NCBI GenBank assembly: GCA_029433345.1
Contig: JAQTHY010000001.1
Location: 806,001 to 870,000, forward strand
Length of the DNA stretch: 64,000 nucleotides
Reading direction: 5' to 3'
Origin: Orbaceae bacterium ESL0727
GTDB taxonomy: Bacteria > Pseudomonadota > Gammaproteobacteria > Enterobacterales > Orbaceae
The first letter of the stretch is position 1. Each line of letters begins with the position of its first letter. A program made the position numbers and the translations under genes. Shown one piece after another: positions 48,803 through 58,135 of this stretch. The notes beneath the pieces were generated by a model that saw only the letters and a program-made list of their open reading frames with translations, was not told where the DNA came from and did no database searches.

Positions 48803-50806
48803 TCACTTTTTAATCGCTGATAATGCTCGGCGCATAAATAACCAACAGATGACTACGAATACCACTAAGCCTAAATATTGATGGAAAACACCTAAATCAA
48901 TACCTAATGCCAACGGCGCATCACTCCCGCCATTAGCAATACTAATTACAATTACAACAGCGAGTAGAACACCAATTAAACTTTCACCTACAATTAATCC
49001 TGAGGCAATTAATGCCGCTTTGCGATCGACTTTCTTAAATTGCTCTTTAGGATCTAAATGGTTGAGCAGTGATTTTTTATAGGCTCTTCGACGGATTATC
49101 CATGATAATAACGCACCTAAAAAGATAGGTGTGGTAATACTCGGTGGCAAATAGATTCCCATACCTACCGCTAATGCAGGTAAACGGAATTGAGAACCAC
49201 GTTTAGCCAAAATTAAATCAATCGCAATAATTACGGCACCTAAAGCGAGTCCAATTAAAATCATCGTCCATTCTAATTTATGCGAGAAAATCCCCGTTGC
49301 GATAGTGGTCATCAATGTTGCTTGTGGCGCGGCTAATACTTGTGAAACGTCCATATCGGCGCGAGGCATAGCCCCAGTAAAACCGTAAGCGTGATATAAA
49401 GTATCTAAAATCGGTGCAATCACTAAGGCACCCACCACACAACCGATCAATAATGCGATTTGCTGTTTCCAAGGTGTCGCGTGGACTAGATAGCCAGTTT
49501 TTAAATCTTGCAAATTATCATTGGCAATACAGGCAATCGCAATAACCGTACTGGTTGTAAATAAGGCTAATGCTGTTGCAAAATGTGAGCCTTCAATGGT
49601 TTCTAGCATGCCATTAGTTTCGCCAAGCCCTAATAAAATTAAGGAAATAACGGTAACGGCAACAATACCGATACCAGAGATTGGGCTAGCTGATGATCCA
49701 ACCAGTCCAGCCATGTAACCGCACGCGGCAGCAATTAAAAAACCGATAATAAACGCGAATAATACGGCACAAAAGACTAAAGACCAAGCTACACCAGCTG
49801 ATAATCCGCTATCAGAAATAAAAAAGTGAAATGTGATAAATAAAATAATTAACATGCTCGCCATAATCATAAAAATGACTTTAGGGGAAAGATCACGTTC
49901 TGTTCGCGGAATATCTTGGGTTGAAACGTCAGTACGTAATGTACGGAATGACATTTTTAGGCCCTCAATAACCGGTTTGATTAATGTAATGAGTACCCAA
50001 ATTGCAGCGATGGCTAAGGTTCCGGCACCAATAAAACGGATATCACTTGCCCAAAGTCCCATGGCGACTTTTGATAAAGGTAAACTGGTATCATAATCGG
50101 TAATCTCGCTTAAAATTGGAATACCGATCACCCAAGCAATGACATTACCGATAATAATCGCAATACCTGACATGATGCCGATAAGATAGCCAGCACTCAA
50201 TAACGCAAGTGAAAAACCGAGCGGTAGCTGGAAAATAGCTTTACCACCGGTAAACCAATAAGCGGCACTATCCGAGATAAGACGGAAACCATTAGTGAAA
50301 AAACTTACCACTGCCGCAATCGCACCACCAAATAGGATATCTTTCATACCTTCGTGATTATCAGCATTATCAGTTTGGGAACCTGCTTTTAGAATTTCGG
50401 CTGCCGCGACACCTTCTGGATAAGGTAAATTGCTTTTTACAACCATGACATGGCGTAATGGGATCGAAAATAACACACCTAGCATTCCCCCTGCGGCACA
50501 GATGGCTAATGTTAAATAAAAAGGAAAACTGTGCCAGTAACCGATCATTAATAGACCTGGTAAGACAAAAATAATAGAAGATAAGGTACCCGCTGCCGAC
50601 GCTTGTGTCTGGACCATATTATTTTCTAATATTGTTGAGCCAGAAAAAAACCGTAAGACAGCCATCGAAATGACCGCAGCAGGGATTGCTGACGAAAACG
50701 TTAATCCAACTTTTAAGCCCAGATAAACGTTTGATGCCGTAAAGATAACGGTGATGAAAGCACCTAAGATTGTGCCTCGCAGAGTAAGTTCACGTAAGTT
50801 AGTCAT
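48803..50806 (-). CDS. OPT-family oligopeptide transporter
   Basis: A 667-residue membrane protein with some 14-16 hydrophobic segments, matching the prokaryotic branch of the OPT family. Its start, RELTLRGTILGAFITVIFTASNVYLGLKVGLTFSSAIPAAV, is diagnostic, as are NNMVQTQASAAGTLSSIIFVLPGL and PYPEGVAAAEILKAG. Members take up small peptides or metal chelates with protons; substrates of the bacterial branch are poorly known. AGGA lies 5 nt before the ATG. It is monocistronic and convergent with garK. Confidence 0.92.
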   Translation of the reverse strand: MTNLRELTLRGTILGAFITVIFTASNVYLGLKVGLTFSSAIPAAVISMAVLRFFSGSTILENNMVQTQASAAGTLSSIIFVLPGLLMIGYWHSFPFYLTLAICAAGGMLGVLFSIPLRHVMVVKSNLPYPEGVAAAEILKAGSQTDNADNHEGMKDILFGGAIAAVVSFFTNGFRLISDSAAYWFTGGKAIFQLPLGFSLALLSAGYLIGIMSGIAIIIGNVIAWVIGIPILSEITDYDTSLPLSKVAMGLWASDIRFIGAGTLAIAAIWVLITLIKPVIEGLKMSFRTLRTDVSTQDIPRTERDLSPKVIFMIMASMLIILFITFHFFISDSGLSAGVAWSLVFCAVLFAFIIGFLIAAACGYMAGLVGSSASPISGIGIVAVTVISLILLGLGETNGMLETIEGSHFATALALFTTSTVIAIACIANDNLQDLKTGYLVHATPWKQQIALLIGCVVGALVIAPILDTLYHAYGFTGAMPRADMDVSQVLAAPQATLMTTIATGIFSHKLEWTMILIGLALGAVIIAIDLILAKRGSQFRLPALAVGMGIYLPPSITTPIFLGALLSWIIRRRAYKKSLLNHLDPKEQFKKVDRKAALIASGLIVGESLIGVLLAVVIVISIANGGSDAPLALGIDLGVFHQYLGLVVFVVICWLFMRRALSAIKK

Positions 50807-51292
50807 AATATTCCTGCATCAAAATGAAATCTATATTATATAATAAAAACAATAGTTATCGTTTCTTTAAGATTTTTTTACTATATTTTTAATGTAAATT
50901 TACAGATAGACAAAATTGATTAAATACAAAGATGAGATGAATGGCGTGTATAAAAAAGGGAATGTAGATTATTTCGTTAGCTGAAATCCAGATTTTAGGT
51001 ATACTAAGTTGTATTTGCGATTGATTTTAACTTAAAAACGCAATAAAAATATTTTTTTAATTTAAAATGTTAAGTTAAAATCCACTGCATGGAAAAACGT
51101 ACAGTTAAGCGTTTTGATTATAAAGGAAAGTACAATAAAGTTGCAAAACTTTTTCAGCCTCATCGATGAATATTGGCGGTAGAGTCGAATTCAAGGTAAA
51201 ATCATTACCTTAAAGGTGCTAAACAGTTATTTTCAATAAGTTATCTTGGGTATGTTATTTGGGATCAAAATTAAACATGAGGATATCGAATA
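50807..51292. other. Intergenic region between OPT gene and dciA
   Basis: A+T-rich divergent region of 486 nt. A 7-bp hairpin AAGGTAA-aatca-TTACCTT lies at 51193-51211, about 80 nt before dciA. A 26-codon basic open frame (51089-51169) has no ribosome-binding site. I see no other structure. Confidence 0.5.
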
Positions 51293-51754
51293 ATGCGGTG
51301 TAATGAACCTCAATCATTCTCTTTTCTGGTCAGGCAGACGACTGGATTATCCCAAATAGAAGAGCGAACCTCGGCGCTTTTTCAGTTGTCACGTGCGCTT
51401 GATGAAATATTATCTAAACCCTTAAATGAAAAGTGCCGTGTGGCAAATTATCGGCAAGGTATTTTGGTGATAGAAGTGAGTTCTGCCAGTTGGTTAACGC
51501 GGCTGAAATATGAACAAAGCAATGTTCTTTCTGCATTACGGCAAAAAGTGTTGCCGGCATTATCATCTATTCAGTATCAAATTAATCCTGATTTGGGGTG
51601 TTATTCTCATCAAAATAGCCATCCATTACCCCTAAATGCAACAAAAAGCAGCACGATCACACCGCAAAGTGCGCTGTATTTATATGAATTAGCCGAAAGA
51701 GCACCTGAAAAATTAAAAAAACAATTGATTAAATTAGCCAACCATGCAAAATAG
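51293..51754 (+). CDS. dciA: DciA-type replicative helicase loader (DUF721)
   Basis: A 153-residue DUF721 protein. The core pattern is LSRALDEILSKPLNEKCRVANYRQGILVIEVSSASWLTRLKYEQSNVLSALR, quoted here in parts: CRVANYRQGILVIEV and SASWLTRLKYE are the most typical. DciA loads the DnaB helicase in most bacteria; E. coli lost it when it acquired the phage-type DnaC. The C-terminal 50 residues are less conserved and end in a basic helix. AGGA lies about 7 nt before the ATG. Its presence argues that this organism is outside the DnaC-using enterics. Confidence 0.85.
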   Translation: MRCNEPQSFSFLVRQTTGLSQIEERTSALFQLSRALDEILSKPLNEKCRVANYRQGILVIEVSSASWLTRLKYEQSNVLSALRQKVLPALSSIQYQINPDLGCYSHQNSHPLPLNATKSSTITPQSALYLYELAERAPEKLKKQLIKLANHAK

Positions 51755-51969
51755 ATATTATTTTCATAATGTTATCATCATCACGCCAGAATGTGTATGA
51801 AAAATAAAGGGATAGCGCGGAATGATAAGATAGGATGACGATTGCGCGATCTTCTCTTTTAGCTAACGGTTATCAATGAAATAAAACTATGGAATAAAAA
51901 TGATTATCTTGATGGGAATTGCTATATCTTATCGTGAATTTACATTATGATAAGTTTAACGTGGTAAAC

Positions 51970-52017
51970 GTTGTTATGAACAATGTTATGAATATTGTTA
52001 TGAACGTTGCTATGATA
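51970..52017. repeat. 12-nt tandem array, four units
   Basis: Units GTTGTTATGAAC, AATGTTATGAAT and ATTGTTATGAAC start at 51970, 51982 and 51994, with a fourth, GTTGCTATGATA, at 52006. It lies in the 353-nt dciA-zapG gap, where I see no gene. Confidence 0.85.
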
Positions 52018-52107
52018 GCAATAAATGCATCATGATAGTTATTAATGAATGATTAGAAAATAAATGCATACTAACGAGTAAATTACATAAGTCACAAGGA
52101 GTAAAAT

Positions 52108-52509
52108 ATGGATAAAGCAATGATCATCTACTTAGTTATAGGTGTAGTAGTAGGTTTTATTATCGGCCTCATTTTTGTGAATGATATTAGCCCAAAAGCG
52201 AGAAAATACGCTAAAGTTAAAGGTGAATTAGATCAAGCACGTAAAGAGCTAAGCGCTCAAAAACAGGTGTTGGTTAAGCATTTTTCGCATAGTGCAGAAA
52301 TTTTAGATAATATGGCGAAAGATTTTCGTCGTCTATATCAACATATGGCCGAAAATTCGACTAAATTGATGAGTCATGATGAGCCAACTGTGACACTGGA
52401 TGGTGATAATAGCCAAAATGCGAATAAAGAGCCTTCTTTTAATAAACAACCGAAAGATTATTCAGATAATCCATCAGGCTTATTAAAATCAGAAGATCAT
52501 AAATCGTAA
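52108..52509 (+). CDS. zapG: Cell-division protein ZapG (YhcB, DUF1043)
   Basis: A 133-residue protein, within one residue of E. coli YhcB. One N-terminal membrane segment (about 5-25, IIYLVIGVVVGFIIGLIFV) is followed by a coiled coil (about 30-75) and a low-complexity polar tail. YhcB/ZapG is an inner-membrane protein linked to cell division and envelope synthesis. AAGGAG precedes the ATG. It is upstream of degQ and degS, the same order as in E. coli. Confidence 0.93.
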   Translation: MDKAMIIYLVIGVVVGFIIGLIFVNDISPKARKYAKVKGELDQARKELSAQKQVLVKHFSHSAEILDNMAKDFRRLYQHMAENSTKLMSHDEPTVTLDGDNSQNANKEPSFNKQPKDYSDNPSGLLKSEDHKS

Positions 52510-52679
52510 GCAATCGTAATTAATTGTAAATATTTTGATTATTTTAGTTAGAGAACGCTTGAAAGATAGGTTTATAAACATATTATAATTCTATCGTTGC
52601 ATATCGCGTCTGATAAATAGAAGCTGAAATACAACGTATCGTAGATATTAACTAAATTGAAAAAATCGAGATCAATACT

Positions 52680-54053
52680 ATGTTCACACCATTTAAAAAG
52701 CAAAACAAATTAGTTCGCATTATGGCATTAACGTTAGGGCTGAGTTTTGCCGCGCTACCTACCGCTTATGCGACATTGCCTTCTCTTCCTAGCGCAAATG
52801 GTACTGAGCAACCCAGCTTAGCACCGATGCTAGAAAACGTTTTGCCTTCTGTAGTCAGTATTAAAGTAGAAGGTACGACACAAATGCGGAACAATATGCC
52901 AGAAGAATTTAGACGTTTTTTTGGCTATCCTGATAATCAATCACAACAGTTTACGGGGCAAGGTTCGGGCGTTATTATTGATGCCGATAAAGGCTATGTT
53001 GTCACTAATAATCATGTTATTGATAATGCAGATAAGATTACTATCTTCTTAAATGATGGTCATGAGTTTCAGGCAAAATTAATTGGACGTGATCCACAAA
53101 GCGATATTGCGTTACTCAAAATTGATAATGCGAAAAAACTAGTTGCGATTCCACTTGCCGATTCAGATAAATTACGGGTAGGTGATTTTGTAGTCGCCAT
53201 TGGTAATCCATTTGGTATTGGTCAAACTGTCACATCCGGTATTATTTCGGCATTGGCTCGTAGCGGGCTAAATATGAATGGTTTTGAAAACTTTATTCAA
53301 ACCGATGCGTCGATTAACCGCGGTAATTCAGGTGGTGCGTTGGTTAATTTAAAAGGTGAACTGGTTGGTATTAATACCGCAATTATTGCGCCAAGTGGCG
53401 GTAATGTCGGTATTGGTTTTGCCATTCCAAGTAATATGGTGAAAAACTTGACCTCTCAATTAATTGAGTTTGGTGAAGTTAAACGCGGCGTATTAGGCAT
53501 TAAAGGTAATGAATTAACGTCAGATATTGCCAAAGCATTTGATTTAGATGTACAAAAAGGTGCTTTTGTTAGTGAAGTCATTGATGGATCAGCAGCGCAA
53601 GAGGCTGGTATTAAAGCCGGTGATGTGATCACATCGATGGATGGTAAACCTGTTGATAGTTTTGCTGAATTACGTGCCAAAATTGCAACGGCAGGAGCTG
53701 GGCATACTATCAAGTTAGGTTTGATCCGTGACGGTAAACTCTTATCTGTTGACGTTAAATTGAAAAATAGTGATGAATCCAGTACTGATGCTAAATCATT
53801 ACATTCAGCATTGGATGGCGCAACATTAGTCAACGGTGAAGTGAAAGGTCAGAAAGGAGTCGTGATTGAAGCTATCGCGAAAAACTCTCCAGCTTCGCGT
53901 TTAAGTTTACAAGAAGGTGATTTAATTACCGGTGTGAATAAAGAACGCATTACGAATATCGCTGATTTACGTAAAGTGATTGATAGTAATCCATCGGCCA
54001 TTGCCTTAAATATTATTCGTGGTGATAGTCAAATTTATCTGCTTTTAAAATAA
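52680..54053 (+). CDS. degQ: Periplasmic serine protease DegQ
   Basis: A 457-residue HtrA-family protease with a signal peptide (about 1-31, cut after TAYA). The catalytic triad is His in VTNNHVID (near 111), Asp in SDIALLKID and Ser in GNSGGALVN (near 215). Two PDZ domains follow (about 260-350 and 370-455). It degrades or refolds misfolded periplasmic proteins. DegQ is chosen over DegP by position before degS and by length (E. coli DegQ 455). A terminator follows. Confidence 0.95.
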   Translation: MFTPFKKQNKLVRIMALTLGLSFAALPTAYATLPSLPSANGTEQPSLAPMLENVLPSVVSIKVEGTTQMRNNMPEEFRRFFGYPDNQSQQFTGQGSGVIIDADKGYVVTNNHVIDNADKITIFLNDGHEFQAKLIGRDPQSDIALLKIDNAKKLVAIPLADSDKLRVGDFVVAIGNPFGIGQTVTSGIISALARSGLNMNGFENFIQTDASINRGNSGGALVNLKGELVGINTAIIAPSGGNVGIGFAIPSNMVKNLTSQLIEFGEVKRGVLGIKGNELTSDIAKAFDLDVQKGAFVSEVIDGSAAQEAGIKAGDVITSMDGKPVDSFAELRAKIATAGAGHTIKLGLIRDGKLLSVDVKLKNSDESSTDAKSLHSALDGATLVNGEVKGQKGVVIEAIAKNSPASRLSLQEGDLITGVNKERITNIADLRKVIDSNPSAIALNIIRGDSQIYLLLK

Positions 54054-54096
54054 GGCGCTATGTGTACTGACTGTTATCATTTATGATGACGATACC

Positions 54097-54144
54097 AAGA
54101 GGATAGCTTATTGAATTGCATTTGATAAGTTATCCTCTTTTTTC
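54097..54144 (+). terminator. Terminator after degQ
   Basis: A 15-bp stem with one G-T pair, AAGAGGATAGCTTAT (54097-54111) and ATAAGTTATCCTCTT (54125-54139), is followed by a run of T residues. It separates degQ from degS. Confidence 0.9.
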
Positions 54145-54213
54145 GTTCATTTTCAATGATAATGAGAATATGCTAAAATTGAGCCACTTGATATCCACAT
54201 AGCAGTAGTCATT

Positions 54214-55266
54214 ATGCTTAAAAAATTTTTATGGCCGGTGTTGATTGGTGCAATTTTAGCTATTGCATTATTAATTGTTTTTCCCTCATTACGAAGTGGT
54301 ACTCATTCGGTCTTCCCTGCAACGATTTTTAGTAATGCACCACTAAGCTATTCTGATGCAGTGAAAATTGCAGCCCCTGCTGTTGTGAATATTTATAGTC
54401 GGTCAATTCGTTCTATTCCTGAGCAAAAACAAAATCATCCCATTACACCACTCGGTTCTGGCGTGATTATGAGTAAACAAGGCTATATTCTGACCAATTA
54501 TCATGTTGTTGATGGTGCCGAACAGATTATTGTGGCGTTGCAAGATGGGCGAATTTTTGAAGCTTTATCGATTGGTTCGGATAAACTGGTGGATATTGCG
54601 GTTTTGAAAGTCGAAGCGACGAATATTCCAATTATTCCTATTAATCCTCAGCGCGAACCTAAAATTGGTGATGTCGTCTTAGCTATTGGTAATCCTTATA
54701 ATATTGGTCAGACAATCACTCAAGGTATTATCAGTGCTACCGGTCGTGATGGACTTAGCCCTTATCGTCGACAAAATTTTATTCAAACCGATGCATCAAT
54801 TAATCATGGCAATTCAGGTGGCGCGTTAGTAAACACAAAAGGTGAATTGATGGGGATTAATACCTTAACATTTGCTAAAAATGTGAATAATGATGTGCCT
54901 GAAGGCATCGGTTTTGCGATTCCAACTGCATTAGCCGTTAAGATTATGAATAAACTTATTCAAGATGGTAAGGTTATTCGGGGTTATATTGGTATTGATG
55001 GTTTGGAATTTGCGCCAACCCAAAATCCAAGTGATCTGCCGGTAGTCTTAGGTATCTTGGTGACAAATGCTGAAGGTCCTGCTGAGCAAGCAGGGGTACA
55101 GGCGAATGATATATTGATTATGGTCGATAATAAATCAGTGAAATCGATAGTGGAAACCATGGATCAGATTGCCGAGTTGAAACCTGGCACTGTCATCCCC
55201 ATTATGGTATTACGGAATGGCGAAAAGGTAGTATTGCAGATAACCATTGGCCAATTGCCTGTTTGA
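54214..55266 (+). CDS. degS: Membrane-anchored stress protease DegS
   Basis: A 350-residue HtrA-family protease with an uncleaved N-terminal membrane anchor (about 5-25), a trypsin-like domain (His in LTNYHVVD, Asp in VDIAVLKVE, Ser in GNSGGALVN) and a single PDZ domain (about 255-345). DegS senses unfolded outer-membrane proteins and makes the first cut in RseA, releasing sigma-E. The single PDZ and anchor separate it from DegQ. It has its own start region after the degQ terminator. Confidence 0.95.
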   Translation: MLKKFLWPVLIGAILAIALLIVFPSLRSGTHSVFPATIFSNAPLSYSDAVKIAAPAVVNIYSRSIRSIPEQKQNHPITPLGSGVIMSKQGYILTNYHVVDGAEQIIVALQDGRIFEALSIGSDKLVDIAVLKVEATNIPIIPINPQREPKIGDVVLAIGNPYNIGQTITQGIISATGRDGLSPYRRQNFIQTDASINHGNSGGALVNTKGELMGINTLTFAKNVNNDVPEGIGFAIPTALAVKIMNKLIQDGKVIRGYIGIDGLEFAPTQNPSDLPVVLGILVTNAEGPAEQAGVQANDILIMVDNKSVKSIVETMDQIAELKPGTVIPIMVLRNGEKVVLQITIGQLPV

Positions 55267-55498
55267 TAAGGAATATATGATTATCTCTTTTTCTATTGCG
55301 AACGGCGACTATTTGCCATAATGAAAGGGCGCTGATGATAAAATAAGCAGTTGCGTATCTGAGTAGTTAAGTGTATAATCCGCCATCCTATCATGTTATT
55401 TAACACTCGTATGGTGTATAGATTTTGTGGTTTATGTGAAATTATTTTATATAAACAACCATTTATATAGCGATGCGAACAAACTTTAGAGGTTTATT

Positions 55499-55714
55499 AT
55501 GAAAAAAGGTATTCATCCAGAATATAAAGAAATTACGGCAACATGTTCTTGTGGTAATGTGATTAAAACTCATTCAACTGTAGGACATAATATCCATCTT
55601 GACGTATGTGGCGAATGCCATCCGTTTTACACTGGTAAACAACGTGATGTTGCAAGTGGCGGACGTATTGATAAATTTAAACAACGTTTTGGTATGGTTG
55701 GCGGTAAAAAATAA
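55499..55714 (+). CDS. rpmE: 50S ribosomal protein L31
   Basis: The 71-residue zinc-binding (C+) form of L31. The ligands are Cys16, Cys18, Cys37 and Cys40 in TCSCGN and DVCGECHPF. The sequence begins [12 protein letters not shown] and ends KFKQRFG plus a lysine tail, typical of L31. TAGAGG lies about 9 nt before the ATG. It is monocistronic with a terminator after it. The zinc form may be replaced by a paralogue under zinc limitation; none is seen here. Confidence 0.97.
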   Translation: MKKGIHPEYKEITATCSCGNVIKTHSTVGHNIHLDVCGECHPFYTGKQRDVASGGRIDKFKQRFGMVGGKK

Positions 55715-55739
55715 TATCGATACCAAATCGATGACAAAT

Positions 55740-55770
55740 AAAAAGGTGCTATTTTGGTACCTTTTTTGTT
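55740..55770. terminator. Bidirectional terminator between rpmE and metJ
   Basis: AAAAGGT and ACCTTTT arms around GCTATTTTGGT, with A- and T-runs on both sides. It lies between the convergent genes rpmE and metJ, about 150 nt before the metJ stop. Confidence 0.7.
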
Positions 55771-55921
55771 TTTGTGGATCTTCACAATTGGATTATTTAT
55801 TATCGCCGTTTAGGTGATATATGCAAGGCGATACAGTTATTATTCATCTATTATTAATGGTTAGTGAATAATAAATTGATAACCTGTATCAGTTAGCTAA
55901 ATCGCTCTTATCATCAACTAT

Positions 55922-56230
55922 CTATGCTTCTGGATAGATGCCAAGCTCACGCATGATCTGTTTGGCCTGTTCGGGAATACCATCATCGTGATCCTTGGCG
56001 AGATCAATATCATCAGGTAATGGTTGACCGGTATAGGCGTGCAAAAAGGCTTCACAGAGTAATTCACTATTGGTCGCATGACGCAGATTATTGACTTGTC
56101 GACGCGTACGTTCATCCGTCAATATTTTTAAAACTTTTAAGGGGATCGAGACAGTAATTTTTTTGACTTGTCGACTTTTTTTGCCATGCTCAGCATAAGG
56201 GCGGATATACTCACCATTCCATTCCAGCAT
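55922..56230 (-). CDS. metJ: Methionine repressor MetJ
   Basis: A 102-residue ribbon-helix-helix repressor (E. coli 105). The DNA-contacting strand is [20 protein letters not shown] (about residues 23-42), followed by [30 protein letters not shown]. With S-adenosylmethionine it represses methionine synthesis genes by binding met boxes. It is divergent from metB, and a row of met boxes lies between them, as in E. coli. Confidence 0.97.
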   Translation of the reverse strand: MLEWNGEYIRPYAEHGKKSRQVKKITVSIPLKVLKILTDERTRRQVNNLRHATNSELLCEAFLHAYTGQPLPDDIDLAKDHDDGIPEQAKQIMRELGIYPEA

Positions 56231-56402
56231 TGTTTCTACCTTACTTAAGCTATAACTGCGTTATCAATATATTTTTGTCGGTTAGATTATTACTGATCAT
56301 AATTGATTGTGATCATGATGCATAATAATACTATAAATTACATGGTTAATTTGTTAAGGCTAATTTTACCGTTTTTTTAAAATATCTGCAATCTACACAT
56401 CA

Positions 56403-56434
56403 AGATATTTAGACGTCTAGACATGTTGACGGCT
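56403..56434. promoter_or_regulatory. MetJ operator: four adjoining met boxes
   Basis: Four 8-bp boxes lie in a row: AGATATTT, AGACGTCT (perfect consensus, 56411-56418), AGACATGT and TGACGGCT. MetJ-SAM binds such rows co-operatively. The boxes overlap the -35 element of the metB promoter. The 302-nt metJ-metB gap holds no gene. Confidence 0.93.
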
Positions 56435-56453
56435 TTTTTTATTATGCTATGCT
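56426..56453 (+). promoter_or_regulatory. Predicted metB promoter
   Basis: TTGACG (56426-56431) and TATGCT (56448-56453) with a 16-nt spacer. The -35 box is inside the met-box row, giving a direct explanation of repression. A second TATGCT five bases earlier is wrongly spaced. Confidence 0.6.
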
Positions 56454-56532
56454 TAACATATTGATTTTTAGTCTATCGCAATTATTTATTAAGCGCGTGT
56501 TTATACTTATCAGCTATTTTTGAGGTTTTATC

Positions 56533-57714
56533 ATGTCTAAATGTATTACCAAACAACAAAAAAATGCCGGCCAAGCAACTATTGCTGTGCGGGGAGGACT
56601 AAATACCGATAATCAATATGGTAGTGTGGTACCTGTGATTACCCCTTCGACTTGCTATCGTTATCATGAATTTGCCAAGCCAAGAGAATTTGATTATGGG
56701 CGCAAAGCCAATCCAAGTCGCCGTTTAGTCGAAGAAACCATTGCCCAACTAGAAGGGGGTGCAGACGCGATTTTAACCAATTGTGGGATGTCCGCGATCC
56801 ATTTAATTAGTGTAGCGTTATTAACGCCTAATGATCTTATCGTCGCGCCCCATGATTGCTATGGGGGTAGTTATCGTCTGTTTAATAGCTTAAGCCAACG
56901 GGGAGCCTTTAAAGTTAAGTTTATTGATCAATCCGATCCTCTCGCACTACAAGAAGCGCTAGCGCTCAAACCGAAATTAGTTTTAATTGAAACACCAAGT
57001 AATCCATTATTGCGCGTGGTTGATATTCAGGCCATTGCTAAGCAGGCTCACGAAGTGGGGGCATTAGTATTAGTGGACAACACGTTTATGACACCGATTT
57101 TACAACAGCCATTAGCGCTGGGTGCAGATATTGTCACCCATTCGTGCACTAAATTTTTAAATGGTCATTCTGATTTGTTAGCCGGTATTTTGGTCTTTAA
57201 AGATCAAAAATTGGCGGATGATGTACTCTGGTGGGCCAATAATATTGGCACATTAACCTCGGCATTTGATAGTTATCTGTTGTTGCGTGGCTTACGCACA
57301 TTATCGGCACGCGTATCATTACAGCAAGCTAATGCGCAAAAAGTAGTCGAATTTTTAGTCAATCATCCTAAAGTAGCCAACGTCTATCACCCGTCTTTAT
57401 CTTCCAATGTGGGACATGATATTGCCCAAAAACAGCAGAAAGGATTTGGTTCGTTGTTAAGCTTCGAGTTAGCTGGCGATCCTGCCGTGATGCCAACATT
57501 TTTACAGGCACTTAATCTATTTACGCTAGCACAATCATTAGGGGGCGTTGAAAGCTTGATTTGTCACCCCGCTACGATGACACACTCGGGCATTAGCGCA
57601 GAAGCGAGGAAAACAGCCGGTATTTCTGATCAACTGTTACGTATTTCAGTTGGATTAGAAGATGTGGATGATATTATCGGTGATCTTGATCAAGCATTAG
57701 CTGCAATTGCGTAA
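56533..57714 (+). CDS. metB: Cystathionine gamma-synthase
   Basis: A 393-residue PLP-dependent enzyme of the Cys/Met family (E. coli MetB 386). TIAVRGGLNTDNQYGSVVPVI begins the family match; the PLP lysine is in HSCTKFLNGHSDLLAG (near 204) and YDYGRKANPSR-like FDYGRKANPSRR holds cofactor-contacting residues. It makes cystathionine from O-succinylhomoserine and cysteine. The metB position next to metJ supports this over MetC or MetZ. metL and metF do not follow, unlike E. coli. Confidence 0.93.
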   Translation: MSKCITKQQKNAGQATIAVRGGLNTDNQYGSVVPVITPSTCYRYHEFAKPREFDYGRKANPSRRLVEETIAQLEGGADAILTNCGMSAIHLISVALLTPNDLIVAPHDCYGGSYRLFNSLSQRGAFKVKFIDQSDPLALQEALALKPKLVLIETPSNPLLRVVDIQAIAKQAHEVGALVLVDNTFMTPILQQPLALGADIVTHSCTKFLNGHSDLLAGILVFKDQKLADDVLWWANNIGTLTSAFDSYLLLRGLRTLSARVSLQQANAQKVVEFLVNHPKVANVYHPSLSSNVGHDIAQKQQKGFGSLLSFELAGDPAVMPTFLQALNLFTLAQSLGGVESLICHPATMTHSGISAEARKTAGISDQLLRISVGLEDVDDIIGDLDQALAAIA

Positions 57715-57725
57715 ATAATAGACTA

Positions 57726-57770
57726 TTTTATTTGAATGTTTCAGAACTAACCTACGTTTATATCAAATTC
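57726..57770 (+). repeat. Dispersed element, copy 5
   Basis: Contains TGAATGTTTCAGAACTAACC, then TACGTTTATATCAAATTC. It ends exactly where a 15-nt tandem array begins and lies 12 nt after the metB stop codon. Confidence 0.86.
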
Positions 57771-57890
57771 GTTTAGGTGACTTTGTTTTTACTAACTGTA
57801 TTTTAGGTAATTTTATTTTTGGTCACCTTATTTTAGGTCATTTTATTTTAAGGAACATTACGTTAGATAAACTTACGTTAAATAAACTAC
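57771..57890. repeat. 15-nt tandem array, eight units
   Basis: Eight 15-nt units run from 57771. Those at 57801, 57816 and 57831 are variants of TTTTAGGTCAyyTTA; the last two (57861, 57876) are CGTTArATAAACTnn. The period is exact over 120 nt. The remaining 245 nt up to the malic enzyme start shows no gene. Confidence 0.85.
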
Positions 57891-58135
57891 TTTAGGCTAT
57901 GTCGTCTTGTATTGATGATGTTTGTTGCTTTCACCAAGATTATGGGTGCGATTCTCTGCATGATAAGTGGCACGAATCTGATGTTATCTGCACGGGTGGT
58001 AACGTGGTTAGGTCTATTGGGGTGATGATTGACGTTACCGAATTGGTGCTTTTTTTAAATTAATCATTAAAATAGTCATAAAGATAACTCAACATGATTA
58101 ACTGCGTCCATGTTTATAATCAAAAGGTGAATATT

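Noticed and set aside
51089..51169. A 26-codon basic open frame upstream of dciA
   Set aside because: It resembles a possible leader peptide, but has no ribosome-binding site and no recognisable stall motif.
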